DNA of 64,000 nt from Pseudomonas sp. SJZ074 (lineage in GTDB: Bacteria > Pseudomonadota > Gammaproteobacteria > Pseudomonadales > Pseudomonadaceae): NCBI RefSeq assembly GCF_007828215.1, contig NZ_VIUE01000019.1:52141-116140 (forward strand), written 5' to 3'. Position 1 is the first letter of the stretch. Each line of letters begins with the position of its first letter. The position numbers and the translations under genes are program-made. Of the stretch, positions 32,939-42,503 are shown piece after piece. The notes beneath the pieces were generated by a model that searched no databases, was not told where the DNA came from, and saw only the letters and a program-made list of their open reading frames with translations.

Positions 32939-34126
32939 TCAGGGATTGGCGGTGACGGTATTCGCCACCTGCGGCACTTGCGGCAACGCCGTGCCCTTGG
33001 GCCACAGCATCCAGATCTGCCCCTGTTGCTTCATGTCGCCGGCCAATTGACCCGCGGCTTCGCCGGTTCCCCAGAACAGGTCCGCTCGTACTTCGCCGGT
33101 AATGGCGCCGCCGGTGTCCTGGGCCGCTACCGGTCGGTTCAATGCGCTGCCATCAGGGCGGGTTGTGGAGAGCCATAACAGGCTGCCCAGCGGGATGACC
33201 TTGCGATCCACCGCCACGCTATAGCCAGCGGTCAGCGGCACATTCAACGAGCCCCGGGGGCCTTCGTTGCTGTCGGGGTTGCGGTTGAAAAACACATAGC
33301 TGGGGTTGCTGCCCAGCAGCTCGGGGATCCGCGTCGGATGAGCCTTGGCCCAGGCACTGATGGTGCCCATGGTCACGTCTTCCTTCTTCAGCTCGCCCTG
33401 TTCGACCAGCCAGCGTCCGATTGGCCGGTAAGGGTGGCCGTTCTGGTCGGCATAGCCGATGCGCAACTGGCGACCGTCATCAAGCCGAATACGTCCCGAA
33501 CCCTGGATTTGCAGAAATTGCAGGTTCATCGGGTCCGTCAGCCAGGCAATCACGGGCGCCTTCACGCCGTTGGTCTCGATGGTGGCTGCGTCGTCGTAGG
33601 GCTTGAGTACCCGGCCTTCGAGGCGACCGCGCAGGCGCTTGCCCTTGAGCTCGGGGTAAAGGCTGTCCAGCGCGACGATGATCATGTCGTCCGGTACGCC
33701 GTACACCGGGATGTTGGCGCTGGCGGTCTGGGTGAGGCTGCCAGGGTAGACCGGCTCGTAATAGCCGGTGATCAGGCCATTGGGGCTGTTGTCTCCCGAG
33801 CGCAGGCCGTAGACGTCCAGGTTCTGTTTCAGGAAGTTGCGCACAGCGGGAGCGGTCTGCGGCACATTGGCCGCCGCTGCACAGGTGGCTCCCCAGGTCG
33901 CATCGGTCTTGAGCCGGGTGCAGGCGCTGCGCCAGGAGCCGAAACCGGCCAGCAGGTCGTCATCGGAGACCGCCGGCAGCGCTTCCCAGGGGGCGCTGGC
34001 ATAAGTGGCGAGAGCGTGAGTCTGGGGCTCTTCCACCTTATCACCGCGGTTGCAGCCGGACAGCAGTGCGATCAGCGGTAGGGTCAATGCCAGGCCTTTG
34101 TGCCAGGTCTTGAAGCGGCTGTTCAT
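32939..34126 (-). CDS. mltA: membrane-bound lytic murein transglycosylase A
   Basis: MltA cleaves peptidoglycan glycan strands, forming 1,6-anhydromuropeptides, from the outer membrane. The 395-residue precursor has a signal peptide and lipobox LLSGC (Cys near residue 22). Conserved are GLITGYYEPVYPGS and the C-terminal RPVAAQDTGGAITGEVRADL, holding the catalytic Asp. Start at ATG 34126 (MNSRFKTWHKGLA). Upstream is the divergent cytochrome c' gene. Confidence 0.92.
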   Translation of the reverse strand: MNSRFKTWHKGLALTLPLIALLSGCNRGDKVEEPQTHALATYASAPWEALPAVSDDDLLAGFGSWRSACTRLKTDATWGATCAAAANVPQTAPAVRNFLKQNLDVYGLRSGDNSPNGLITGYYEPVYPGSLTQTASANIPVYGVPDDMIIVALDSLYPELKGKRLRGRLEGRVLKPYDDAATIETNGVKAPVIAWLTDPMNLQFLQIQGSGRIRLDDGRQLRIGYADQNGHPYRPIGRWLVEQGELKKEDVTMGTISAWAKAHPTRIPELLGSNPSYVFFNRNPDSNEGPRGSLNVPLTAGYSVAVDRKVIPLGSLLWLSTTRPDGSALNRPVAAQDTGGAITGEVRADLFWGTGEAAGQLAGDMKQQGQIWMLWPKGTALPQVPQVANTVTANP

Positions 34127-34251
34127 GAAATTTTTCCTTGCAGTCGTTCGAACGCTGTCAGGCATTCGAACAACCCGTATTGTGAATAGGGCCATTGGTC
34201 TTTGCCGATGACCCGAGGATACTAACCGCCGTTTCCTGTCCCGAGGCCAAG

Positions 34252-34701
34252 ATGTTTGTAAAACGATTTTCCATGCTTATGCTGGCCTGCCTGATGATGT
34301 CCGCCTGCGGCGGTGTCGATCCCAACTCCCCGCTGGGCCAGCGTAAGGCGATTTTCAAGCAGATGCTCAAGACCAACGAAGAGTTGGGCGGCATGTTGCG
34401 TGGGCGGGTCCCGTTCGACGGTGCCCGCTTCGCCGAGGGTGCCGTGCAGCTTGACCAGCTGTCCCGCGAGCCGTGGAAACACTTCCCGCCAGTACGCGAG
34501 CAGGACCACACCAGTGCCCGGGATGAAGTCTGGCAGAAACAGGCGCGGTTCCAGGAACTTGCCCACAGTCTTGAAGCGGCCACCGCGCAATTGGTGACGG
34601 CCAGCAAGGTCCAGCCCTACAGCGCCAGTTACCTGGGGCCGGCGGTGCAGAAGGTCGAGGATGCGTGCAGTGCCTGTCATAAGGAATTTCGGGATCATTG
34701 A
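34252..34701 (+). CDS. cytochrome c' (class II) lipoprotein
   Basis: A 149-residue precursor with a lipobox-like MLACLMMSAC and a C-terminal heme-binding CSACH (residues 139-143), the CxxCH placement near the end that marks class II cytochromes c. The rest is helical. It would be anchored in the periplasmic side of a membrane. Start at ATG 34252 (MFVKRFSMLMLA), 57 bases downstream of the first ATG in frame. Roles in the family include NO binding; none is shown here. Confidence 0.8.
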   Translation: MFVKRFSMLMLACLMMSACGGVDPNSPLGQRKAIFKQMLKTNEELGGMLRGRVPFDGARFAEGAVQLDQLSREPWKHFPPVREQDHTSARDEVWQKQARFQELAHSLEAATAQLVTASKVQPYSASYLGPAVQKVEDACSACHKEFRDH

Positions 34702-34706
34702 GGTGG

Positions 34707-34790
34707 GGCAGCTTCAAGTTGCCAGGTACAAGCTGCAAATAAAGGGCTCGCGGTCCGCCGTTACTTGAAGCTTGTAGCTCGAAACTCGCC
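34707..34790. repeat. AGCTTCAAGTTGCCAG-type repeat tract
   Basis: GCAGCTTCAAGTTGCCAGGT and CTTGAAGCTTGTAGCTCGAA form inverted copies of the same family seen at 26830-27000, before the DUF1090 gene. Confidence 0.6.
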
Positions 34791-34792
34791 GC

Positions 34793-35188
34793 TTATTTAT
34801 CCAACTCATCCACCGCTTCCTGCAACTCCTTGCGGGAGGCTGCGAGCTTGTCCTTGCGCTTGTTGATCCGCTCGGGATCGCCTTTTTTCATGGCTTTTTC
34901 CAAGTCAGCCTGACGACGGCTGACTTCGTGCTTGGCGTCGAGCACCTTGGTTTCACGCTCCTTGCGCAAGGACGCATCGGTGCAATGGGTGGTGACTTCA
35001 TTCAGGGCCGTTTCCAGGCCTGCCTGTTGATCTGCATTACCTCGAGATTTGGCCAATTCGATCTGGTTGATGATGCCCTGGCGCTTGGCTGCACAACCGG
35101 TAAGTTCCGGGGTTTGCTCGTCCGCCATCAGGGGCGCGGCCAGGGTGGCGCACAACACCATCAGGGCAAAGGGGGGCAGGAAATTCAT
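34793..35188 (-). CDS. DUF1090 family periplasmic protein (YqjC-like)
   Basis: A 131-residue protein with a signal peptide (ending near LMADEQ) and a helical, charged body with heptad-like features (KDKLAASRKELQEAVDELDK). DUF1090 proteins are small and of unknown function, often associated with the yqjCDEK genes. Start at ATG 35188 with GGAG upstream. Confidence 0.82.
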   Translation of the reverse strand: MNFLPPFALMVLCATLAAPLMADEQTPELTGCAAKRQGIINQIELAKSRGNADQQAGLETALNEVTTHCTDASLRKERETKVLDAKHEVSRRQADLEKAMKKGDPERINKRKDKLAASRKELQEAVDELDK

Positions 35189-35276
35189 AGCAACTCCGTA
35201 AAAACTCGCGAGCGGTCGGTCCAGATGCGCTGTTGGAACGCACGTCCGCCCCTGGGTTCAACTGCGCGGGACAATG

Positions 35277-36950
35277 TCAGAAACCTTCGACTCCGGCAGC
35301 CCGTAATACTTCACTCAACGCCAGCACGTGCGGGTCGCGAAAGAAAGCGCTCAGCTGCGCGGCGCGTCCCGGCCCGATGCCGGCTTCAGCTTGCCATTGT
35401 TCGGTAGTCCGTTCGGCCAGTACCGCCCACGGCCCATCCAGCCTGGCCGCTCCGGTGGGCGGTAATCCAAGGGCCTTGAGCCATTGATCGAACGGGCGTT
35501 GTCGGGCGCTGTGTAAGCTGACGAGCAGGCGGGTGCTGCTGCGTTCGCCGAAGCCGGCCATGTTAGCAAGCTCGGCGGCATCGAGGGTCATCCAATCCAG
35601 CAATCCGTCGAGTCGGCCCGCCGCCAGGAGTTTTTCCCAGGTTCCGGGGCCGACATGGGGCAGGGCGAGGCCCTGCTTGCCGCTGAGCCAGCTCAGGCGC
35701 GCCAGGAACTGGCTTTCGCAGCCGGGTGTCGGTTGCCAGCAACTCAGCGGATGATAATCCGCCGCCACGGGCACAGTGATGTCCGGCCGCTCGACACTAC
35801 GCAGCACAACGTCATCGAGTCGCGGGATGGTCAGCCCGGCCAGGCTGATGGCTACCCGGTCTCCCGGACGGATATCCAACTCCTCCCAGCGCTTGAGGGA
35901 GCTGACGCTCACCCGGCGGATCTGTCGGTCGTCGAGCATGACAGGTTCGAGTTCCAGCAGTGGCGTGATGCGTCCGGTGCGCCCGACGTTGAAGTGAACC
36001 TTGCGTACCTCGGCCAGTGCCTGGGCGTAAGGGTATTTCCAGGCCACGCCCCAGAACGGCGCCTTGGCCTTCCAGCGCTCGGCAGGCGGTCGGCGGCTCT
36101 GGCGCAAGACGATCCCGTCGCTGGCGAATGGCAACGGTGTGCGATACCAGTGGTCGCGCCAGCGTTCGGCGTCGGTCGCGGCCTGGATGGGCTGGCTGTA
36201 GCCACGGGTGTCGGTGAAGCCCAGGGCATGCAATGCGGCCTCCCGCTCGGGCAGGGTGGCGGGACCTTCGGGCCAGTCCCAGGTGAACAGGCCGATACCC
36301 GAGGCTTCTTCCGTCGTCAGATACTTACGGGTCATCAAGCCTGCCACGATTGCCCGGGCATTGAAGCTGCCATCCCTGGCCTGCACATGCTTATCCAGTC
36401 GCCAGTACAGCTCCCCCTGGACGAGTAGGTCCGAAGGCCGGCGCAGGCGCTGGGGAATGGCGCCGATCTTGCGCGCTGTCGACGTCCAGTCATGGCCTTG
36501 AACGCCATCGCCGCGGCTGATCGCCTGGTGCAGGCGACCTTCGCGATAGATCAGGGTGACTGCTACGCCGTCGACTTTCGGTTGGGCCCAGATGTCTTCC
36601 CGATTTTGCAGCCAGGCCCGCACGGCGTCGGCATCCTTCAGTTTATCCAGGCCCGTATGAGGGATCGGATGCCGCACTTTGCCGGCCGCCGAACGCAGCG
36701 GGTCAGCGGTTACCGCAAGATCGAAACAGTTGCGCCATTGGTCCAGTTGCCTACGGGACTGATCGTAAAGCTCGTCGGCGACCAACGAACGGTTCAGACG
36801 GTGATAGTTGTCGTCCCAGGCGTCGATTTGCCTTTGCAGGGCCGCGACCTCCGACCGGGCGCGTTGGTCGGACCAGTCGGGGCAAGGACCGGCGATGACG
36901 GGGATAGGGGTGAGTATTAAAACGACGAGTACACATAATAGCGGCAGCAT
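35277..36950 (-). CDS. ligB: NAD-dependent DNA ligase LigB
   Basis: A 557-residue LigB-type ligase that seals nicks using NAD. The adenylated Lys is Lys125 in AQPKVDGVAVTLIY. It has OB and helix-hairpin-helix parts but lacks the zinc finger and BRCT domains of LigA, as usual for LigB. Oddly, residues 1-22 (MLPLLCVLVVLILTPIPVIA) look like a signal peptide. LigB is thought to be secondary to LigA; the export is uncertain. Confidence 0.9.
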   Translation of the reverse strand: MLPLLCVLVVLILTPIPVIAGPCPDWSDQRARSEVAALQRQIDAWDDNYHRLNRSLVADELYDQSRRQLDQWRNCFDLAVTADPLRSAAGKVRHPIPHTGLDKLKDADAVRAWLQNREDIWAQPKVDGVAVTLIYREGRLHQAISRGDGVQGHDWTSTARKIGAIPQRLRRPSDLLVQGELYWRLDKHVQARDGSFNARAIVAGLMTRKYLTTEEASGIGLFTWDWPEGPATLPEREAALHALGFTDTRGYSQPIQAATDAERWRDHWYRTPLPFASDGIVLRQSRRPPAERWKAKAPFWGVAWKYPYAQALAEVRKVHFNVGRTGRITPLLELEPVMLDDRQIRRVSVSSLKRWEELDIRPGDRVAISLAGLTIPRLDDVVLRSVERPDITVPVAADYHPLSCWQPTPGCESQFLARLSWLSGKQGLALPHVGPGTWEKLLAAGRLDGLLDWMTLDAAELANMAGFGERSSTRLLVSLHSARQRPFDQWLKALGLPPTGAARLDGPWAVLAERTTEQWQAEAGIGPGRAAQLSAFFRDPHVLALSEVLRAAGVEGF

Positions 36951-37158
36951 CGAAGCATCCTTGCTGGGTAATGTGCCTGAAGGCTAGCCACTGACTCGGA
37001 GGAGGCGCGGGCTGGATGGTTACCGGATTTTGCCGAGCCTGATGGCATTGCTGTGGCGGTACAGTGGGACGCGATTTGACCGCGTAACTGTCTCTTGAAC
37101 CCATTGCTGGCCGGCGCAGAATGGATCTTCCGATCCGCGCTGCCAGGAGTGCACCCCG

Positions 37159-37779
37159 ATGGACCTGACGACACTCGCTGTTTTCATTCCGGCCTGTTTC
37201 GCCCTGAACATGGCGCCAGGCCCCAATAACCTGTTGTCCATCAGCAACGCCTCGCGTTATGGCTTCGTCCGGGCGTGCAGCGGCGGTATGGGTCGGCTGC
37301 TGGCGTTCGCCATCATGATTGCCTTGGCAGCGGTGGGACTGACCGCCGTGCTGCATACCTCGGAATTGTTGTTCCTGGGGATCAAACTCGTGGGGGCCGG
37401 GTATCTGTTCTACCTTGCCGTTCAACTGTGGCGGGCCCGACCCGAGGCCGATAGCGAAGCTGCGATGGGTTCGAAGGGCATGGGGCAACTGGCGCGCCAG
37501 GAGTTCCTGGTCGCGATCGGCAATCCCAAGGCGATCCTGTTGTTTACCGCGTTTCTGCCGCAGTTCGTTGACCGCTCGGGCACCGTCACCCAGCAATTCG
37601 CCGTGCTGGGCGGGTTGTTCCTGGCGCTGGAGTGCATTGCCATCGGGTTGTATTGCTACATGGGCATCTATGCGCGAAAGCTGTTTGCCCAACCCAGCGG
37701 CAAGCGTCTGTTCAACCGGATGTGTGCGGGGCTGTTGGCGAGCGCGGCTTCATTCCTGCTGGTGGCGCGGCGGACGTAG
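37159..37779 (+). CDS. LysE-family amino acid exporter
   Basis: A 206-residue RhtB/LysE-type exporter with about six spans. The N terminus MDLTTLAVFIPACFALNMAPGPNNLL is typical. Substrates of the family are amino acids and homoserine lactones; here unknown. Start at ATG 37159 with CAGGAG upstream. Confidence 0.85.
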   Translation: MDLTTLAVFIPACFALNMAPGPNNLLSISNASRYGFVRACSGGMGRLLAFAIMIALAAVGLTAVLHTSELLFLGIKLVGAGYLFYLAVQLWRARPEADSEAAMGSKGMGQLARQEFLVAIGNPKAILLFTAFLPQFVDRSGTVTQQFAVLGGLFLALECIAIGLYCYMGIYARKLFAQPSGKRLFNRMCAGLLASAASFLLVARRT

Positions 37780-37788
37780 CTTGAAGGG

Positions 37789-37826
37789 CCCCTGTGGCGA
37801 GGAGATGAATCCTCTCGCCACAGGGG
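37789..37826. repeat. short palindrome, TGGCGAGG family
   Basis: CCCCTGTGGCGAGGAGATGA followed by ATCCTCTCGCCACAGGGG, a 38-base palindrome related to those at 11576, 59335 and 60854. Confidence 0.7.
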
Positions 37827-37842
37827 TTGTGATTCCGAACAT

Positions 37843-37880
37843 GAAAAAGCCCCTGGCGACCAGGTCGCCAGGGGCTTTTT
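37843..37880. terminator. bidirectional Rho-independent terminator between lysE and metK
   Basis: AAAAAGCCCCTGGCGACC / GGTCGCCAGGGGCTTTTT: long stem with T runs on both strands, between convergent genes. Confidence 0.92.
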
Positions 37881-37894
37881 CATATCAGCAGGTA

Positions 37895-39085
37895 TTACAG
37901 GCCGGCAGCGGCGCGCAGGGCGTCGGCGCGATCGGTTTTTTCCCAAGTGAAGGTGGTGAATGTGTCGCCACCGACAGTCTTGGTTTGCGGCGTGCGACCG
38001 AAGTGGCCGTAGGCTGCGGTTTCCTGGTACATCGGGTGCAGCAGGTCAAGCATGGTGGTGATGGCGTACGGACGCAGGTCGAACACTTCACGAACCAGTT
38101 TGATGATCTTGTCGTCGCCGATCTTGCCGGTGCCGAAGGTGTTCAGGGAGATCGATGTAGGCTGTGCAACGCCGATGGCGTAGGAAACCTGGATCTCGCA
38201 GCGCTCGGCCAGGCCTGCGGCGACGATGTTCTTGGCCACATAGCGACCGGCGTAGGCCGCCGAACGGTCAACCTTCGATGGATCCTTGCCGGAGAAGGCG
38301 CCACCGCCGTGACGGGCCATGCCGCCGTAGCTGTCGACGATGATTTTGCGACCGGTCAAACCGCAGTCGCCTACCGGGCCACCGATGATGAAGTTGCCGG
38401 TCGGGTTGATGTGGAACTGGGTGTCCTTGGTCAGCAGCTCGGCAGGCAGTACGTGCTTGACGATCAGTTCCATCACGCCTTCGCGCAGGTCTTTGTAGGA
38501 AACTTCAGGGTTGTGTTGGGTCGACAACACGATGGCGTCGATACCCACCACCTTGCCGTTTTCGTAACGGCAGGTGACCTGGGACTTGGCATCCGGACGC
38601 AACCACGGCAGCAGGCCGGATTTGCGGGCTTCGGCCTGGCGCTGCACCAGTTGGTGCGAGAAGGTGATCGGGGCCGGCATCAGCACGTCGGTTTCGTTGC
38701 TGGCGTAGCCGAACATCAGGCCCTGGTCGCCAGCGCCCTGATCTTCCGGCTTGCTGCGGTCAACGCCTTGGGCGATGTCCACCGATTGTTTGCCGATGAT
38801 GTTCATCACGCCGCAGGTCGCGCCGTCGAAGCCGACGTCGGAGCTGTTGTAGCCGATGCCCAGGATGACGTCGCGGACGATCTGTTCCAGGTCGACCCAG
38901 GCCGAGGTGGTGACTTCGCCGGCGATGATCGCCACGCCCGTTTTCACCAGAGTCTCGCACGCCACGCGGGCGAACTTGTCTTCAGCAATGATGGCGTCCA
39001 GCACCGCATCAGAAATCTGGTCGGCGATTTTGTCCGGATGCCCTTCAGACACGGACTCGGAGGTGAAAAGGGAGTATTCGCTCAT
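37895..39085 (-). CDS. metK: S-adenosylmethionine synthetase
   Basis: MetK makes S-adenosylmethionine from methionine and ATP. A 396-residue protein with GHPDKIADQISDAVLDAI, GAGDQGLMFGYA and GGGAFSGKDPSKVDRS, the ATP and phosphate loops. Start at ATG 39085 (MSEYSLFTSESVSEGHPD). It is followed in the opposite sense by a bidirectional terminator. The regulator-methyltransferase gene lies immediately upstream on the same strand. Confidence 0.97.
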   Translation of the reverse strand: MSEYSLFTSESVSEGHPDKIADQISDAVLDAIIAEDKFARVACETLVKTGVAIIAGEVTTSAWVDLEQIVRDVILGIGYNSSDVGFDGATCGVMNIIGKQSVDIAQGVDRSKPEDQGAGDQGLMFGYASNETDVLMPAPITFSHQLVQRQAEARKSGLLPWLRPDAKSQVTCRYENGKVVGIDAIVLSTQHNPEVSYKDLREGVMELIVKHVLPAELLTKDTQFHINPTGNFIIGGPVGDCGLTGRKIIVDSYGGMARHGGGAFSGKDPSKVDRSAAYAGRYVAKNIVAAGLAERCEIQVSYAIGVAQPTSISLNTFGTGKIGDDKIIKLVREVFDLRPYAITTMLDLLHPMYQETAAYGHFGRTPQTKTVGGDTFTTFTWEKTDRADALRAAAGL

Positions 39086-39104
39086 CTCGATGTTTTCCTA
39101 CAAG

Positions 39105-40100
39105 TTACCGATGGTGAGTGTCGCCAGCCGGTCGCTGAAAGTGGCGAACCTGGATCTGGAAACCATTACGTAAGCCTACATAGAGGCTTTCCCCGGGCAC
39201 GAGGCCCGCAGCGGTGGCCCAACGGGCCAGGTCGTCCTGTTCAAACCCCAGCCAGAGATCACCGCAGGCCTCCCTGGCCCAACTCTGGTTGTGGCTGCAT
39301 AACTCTGTCACCAACAGGCTACCGCCTGGTTGCAGCAGGCCGGCCATGTGCCTGAGCGCATCGGCCGGTGCGGCAAAATGATGCAATACCATGTTCAATA
39401 CAACGCAATCGGCCTGCAGGTTCACGCCCTCCAAGGCATCGGCCAATTGCAGGCTGACATGAGTCAGCTGTTCGCGTTCGCACACCTGGCGCGCCAGTTC
39501 GAGCATGGCCGGGCTGTTGTCCAGCGCCGTCACCTGGCTGAAGCGCCGCGCCAGTTCCGGCAGGAAAGCACCGTCGCCGGGGCCGACTTCAATGGCGGTG
39601 GCGGCAGGCTCGAAGCTCAGCTTGTCGAGCAGCGCCACGACGCTCTCACGATATTGCGGCAGTCCCGCGATCAGGTCCTGCTGGGCTCGGAATTTTTCCG
39701 CTACCCGTGCGAAAAAGTCCTGGCTGGCGGCGGCCCGCTGGCCATGCACCTGGGCGATGCGCGCCTGCACTTCCGCCGGCAGGTGCAGCTCGTCCACTTC
39801 ATCCAGCAATGCCGCGTGCAACTTACCACCCAATAGCTCGGTATGGGGCAGGGCACGGCGATAGAAAATGGCGTTGCCTTCGCGGCGGGTTGCCACCAGG
39901 TCGGCCTGGGCCAGGACCTTGAGGTGATGGCTCATGCCGGACTGGCCGATGCCGAAGATCTGCGCCAGCTCCAATACGCCGAACGAATCGTTGGCCAGTG
40001 CGCGCAATACGTTGAGCCGCAACGGATCGCCGCCGGCCTTGCAGAGGGCCGCCAGCTCATCGCTGTCTTCATGGCGAATGGACGGCACGCGTAAGTTCAT
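39105..40100 (-). CDS. ArsR-type regulator fused to a SAM-dependent methyltransferase
   Basis: A 331-residue fusion. Residues about 10-90 form an ArsR winged helix (LNVLRALANDSFGVLELAQIF, IGQSGMSHHLKVLAQADLV). Residues about 140-310 are a class-I methyltransferase with motif I AIEVGPGDGAFLPELARRF and DCVVLNMVLHH. It lies 20 bases upstream of metK on the same strand, so the two are probably one operon. In other pseudomonads the pair occurs too. A regulator whose enzymatic domain binds SAM could sense methyl-group supply; this is inference. Confidence 0.82.
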   Translation of the reverse strand: MNLRVPSIRHEDSDELAALCKAGGDPLRLNVLRALANDSFGVLELAQIFGIGQSGMSHHLKVLAQADLVATRREGNAIFYRRALPHTELLGGKLHAALLDEVDELHLPAEVQARIAQVHGQRAAASQDFFARVAEKFRAQQDLIAGLPQYRESVVALLDKLSFEPAATAIEVGPGDGAFLPELARRFSQVTALDNSPAMLELARQVCEREQLTHVSLQLADALEGVNLQADCVVLNMVLHHFAAPADALRHMAGLLQPGGSLLVTELCSHNQSWAREACGDLWLGFEQDDLARWATAAGLVPGESLYVGLRNGFQIQVRHFQRPAGDTHHR

Positions 40101-40355
40101 AGGGCGGCAGTCTAGTGATGGGGCTGGATCACCGCAAGGTCAATATCAAAAAGTTTTGATATTGCTCGATAAATGGCACTTCCTGAAACGGGCTTTACTC
40201 TACAAACCATCAGCGGAAAGGTTTCACCTGGCGAAAGCGACTTTATCCACCGGAAAAACCGCTCTGGATGACTATCTGTCATTGCCCCGGGCGGGTGGGT
40301 GAGGGAAAATGCACGCCTTTTTTCAGTTTCGTTATTCAAACCCAGGAGATCAGCG

Positions 40356-42353
40356 ATGCCCAGCCGTCGTGAGCGTGCCAATGCCATTCGTGCCCTCAGC
40401 ATGGATGCCGTGCAGAAAGCCAACAGCGGCCACCCAGGTGCCCCGATGGGCATGGCGGATATCGCCGAAGTGCTGTGGCGCGACTACCTCAAGCACAGCC
40501 CGAGCAATCCTTCGTTCGCTGACCGTGACCGCTTCGTGCTGTCCAACGGCCACGGCTCGATGTTGATCTACTCGCTGCTGCACCTGACCGGCTACGATCT
40601 GTCGATCGATGACCTGAAGAACTTCCGTCAATTGCACAGCCGCACCCCGGGCCACCCCGAATACGGCTACACCCCAGGCGTGGAAACCACCACCGGCCCG
40701 CTGGGGCAGGGCCTGGCCAATGCCGTGGGCTTCGCCCTGGCGGAAAAAGTCCTGGCAGCGCAGTTCAACCGGCCGGGTCATAACGTTGTCGATCACCACA
40801 CCTACGTGTTCCTGGGTGATGGCTGCATGATGGAAGGCATTTCCCATGAAGTCGCTTCCCTGGCTGGCACCCTGGGCCTGGACAAGCTGATCGCGTTCTA
40901 CGACGACAACGGCATTTCCATCGACGGTGAAGTCGAGGGCTGGTTCACCGATGACACGCCGAAACGTTTCGAAGCCTACAACTGGCTGGTGATCCGTAAC
41001 GTTGATGGCCACGACCCAGAAGAGATCAAGACTGCCATCGAGACGGCCCGCAAGAGCGCCCAGCCGACCCTGATCTGCTGCAAGACCACCATCGGTTTCG
41101 GCTCGCCGAACAAGCAGGGCAAGGAAGACTGCCACGGTGCCCCCCTGGGTGCCGAGGAAATCGCCCTGACCCGCGCTGCGTTGAAGTGGGAACACGGTCC
41201 GTTCGAGATTCCGGCGGACATCTACGCCGAATGGGACGCCAAGGAAAAGGGCCGTGCCCTTGAAGCCGACTGGGATCAGCGTTTCGCTGCCTATTCCGCC
41301 GAATTCCCTGCGCTGGCCAACGAACTGGTGCGTCGCCTCAGCGGTGAGCTGCCGGCCGACTTCGCCGAAAAAGCCTCGGCCTACATTGCCGAAGTCGCGG
41401 CCAAGGGCGAAACCATCGCCAGCCGCAAGGCCAGCCAGAACACCCTGAATGCCTTCGGCCCATTGCTGCCGGAACTGCTGGGCGGTTCGGCCGACCTGGC
41501 CGGCTCTAACCTGACCCTGTGGAAAGGCTGCAAGGGCGTCACCGCCGAAGATGCCAGCGGCAACTACATGTACTACGGCGTTCGTGAGTTCGGCATGAGC
41601 GCGATCATGAACGGCGTAGCGCTGCACGGCGGCCTGGTGCCTTATGGCGCCACCTTCCTGATGTTCATGGAATATGCCCGCAATGCCGTACGCATGTCGG
41701 CCTTGATGAAGAAGCGCGTGCTCTACGTCTTCACCCACGACTCCATCGGCCTGGGCGAAGATGGCCCGACTCACCAGCCGATCGAGCAACTGGCGAGCCT
41801 GCGCTGCACTCCGAACCTGGACACCTGGCGTCCATGCGACGCCGTGGAATCGGCGGTGGCCTGGAAGTACGCGATCGAGCGCAATGACGGCCCGTCGGCG
41901 CTGATCTTCTCTCGCCAGAACCTGCAGCATCAGGCCCGCGAAGCCGGCCAGATCGACGAGATCGCCCGTGGCGGCTATGTGCTCAAGGATTGCATCGGCG
42001 AGCCTGAGCTGATCCTGATCGCCACCGGTTCCGAAGTCGGCCTGGCGGTCCAGGCCTACGACAAACTGACCGAGCAGGGCCGCAACGTGCGCGTGGTGTC
42101 CATGCCGTGCACCAGCGTGTTCGATGCCCAGGACGCCGGCTACAAGCAATCGGTATTGCCGCTGCAGGTCAGCGCGCGGATCGCCATCGAGGCTGCTCAT
42201 GCCGACTACTGGTACAAGTACGTGGGCCTGGAAGGTCGCGTGATCGGCATGACCACCTACGGCGAATCGGCGCCCGCGCCGGCGTTGTTCGAGGAGTTCG
42301 GTTTCACCCTGGAGAACATCCTGGGTCAGGCTGAAGAATTGCTGGAAGACTGA
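40356..42353 (+). CDS. tkt: transketolase
   Basis: Transketolase moves two-carbon units between sugar phosphates with thiamine diphosphate. 665 residues: GHPGAPMGMADIAEVLW, GDGCMMEGISHEVASLAG (TPP/metal loop) and EDGPTHQPIEQL. Start at ATG 40356 (MPSRRERANAIRA) with CAGGAGATC upstream; upstream in-frame codons to 40299 are not used. First gene of the tkt-epd-pgk-fba cluster. Confidence 0.96.
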   Translation: MPSRRERANAIRALSMDAVQKANSGHPGAPMGMADIAEVLWRDYLKHSPSNPSFADRDRFVLSNGHGSMLIYSLLHLTGYDLSIDDLKNFRQLHSRTPGHPEYGYTPGVETTTGPLGQGLANAVGFALAEKVLAAQFNRPGHNVVDHHTYVFLGDGCMMEGISHEVASLAGTLGLDKLIAFYDDNGISIDGEVEGWFTDDTPKRFEAYNWLVIRNVDGHDPEEIKTAIETARKSAQPTLICCKTTIGFGSPNKQGKEDCHGAPLGAEEIALTRAALKWEHGPFEIPADIYAEWDAKEKGRALEADWDQRFAAYSAEFPALANELVRRLSGELPADFAEKASAYIAEVAAKGETIASRKASQNTLNAFGPLLPELLGGSADLAGSNLTLWKGCKGVTAEDASGNYMYYGVREFGMSAIMNGVALHGGLVPYGATFLMFMEYARNAVRMSALMKKRVLYVFTHDSIGLGEDGPTHQPIEQLASLRCTPNLDTWRPCDAVESAVAWKYAIERNDGPSALIFSRQNLQHQAREAGQIDEIARGGYVLKDCIGEPELILIATGSEVGLAVQAYDKLTEQGRNVRVVSMPCTSVFDAQDAGYKQSVLPLQVSARIAIEAAHADYWYKYVGLEGRVIGMTTYGESAPAPALFEEFGFTLENILGQAEELLED

Positions 42354-42381
42354 TCCGAAAGTTGCGTCGTCCGGACTGCCG

Positions 42382-42454
42382 TCATCGCGAGCAGGCTCGC
42401 TCCCACAAGGATCTCCACCGACCCTGTGGGAGCGAGCCTGCTCGCGATAGCGCT
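42382..42454. repeat. REP pair, GAGCCTGCTCGCGAT subtype
   Basis: TCATCGCGAGCAGGCTCGCT and GTGGGAGCGAGCCTGCTCGC, between tkt and epd. Confidence 0.9.
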
Positions 42455-42503
42455 GATTCAGCCGACGCTGCCCTAATGGACTCACCCTGGTCAGAGAACC
42501 TCC

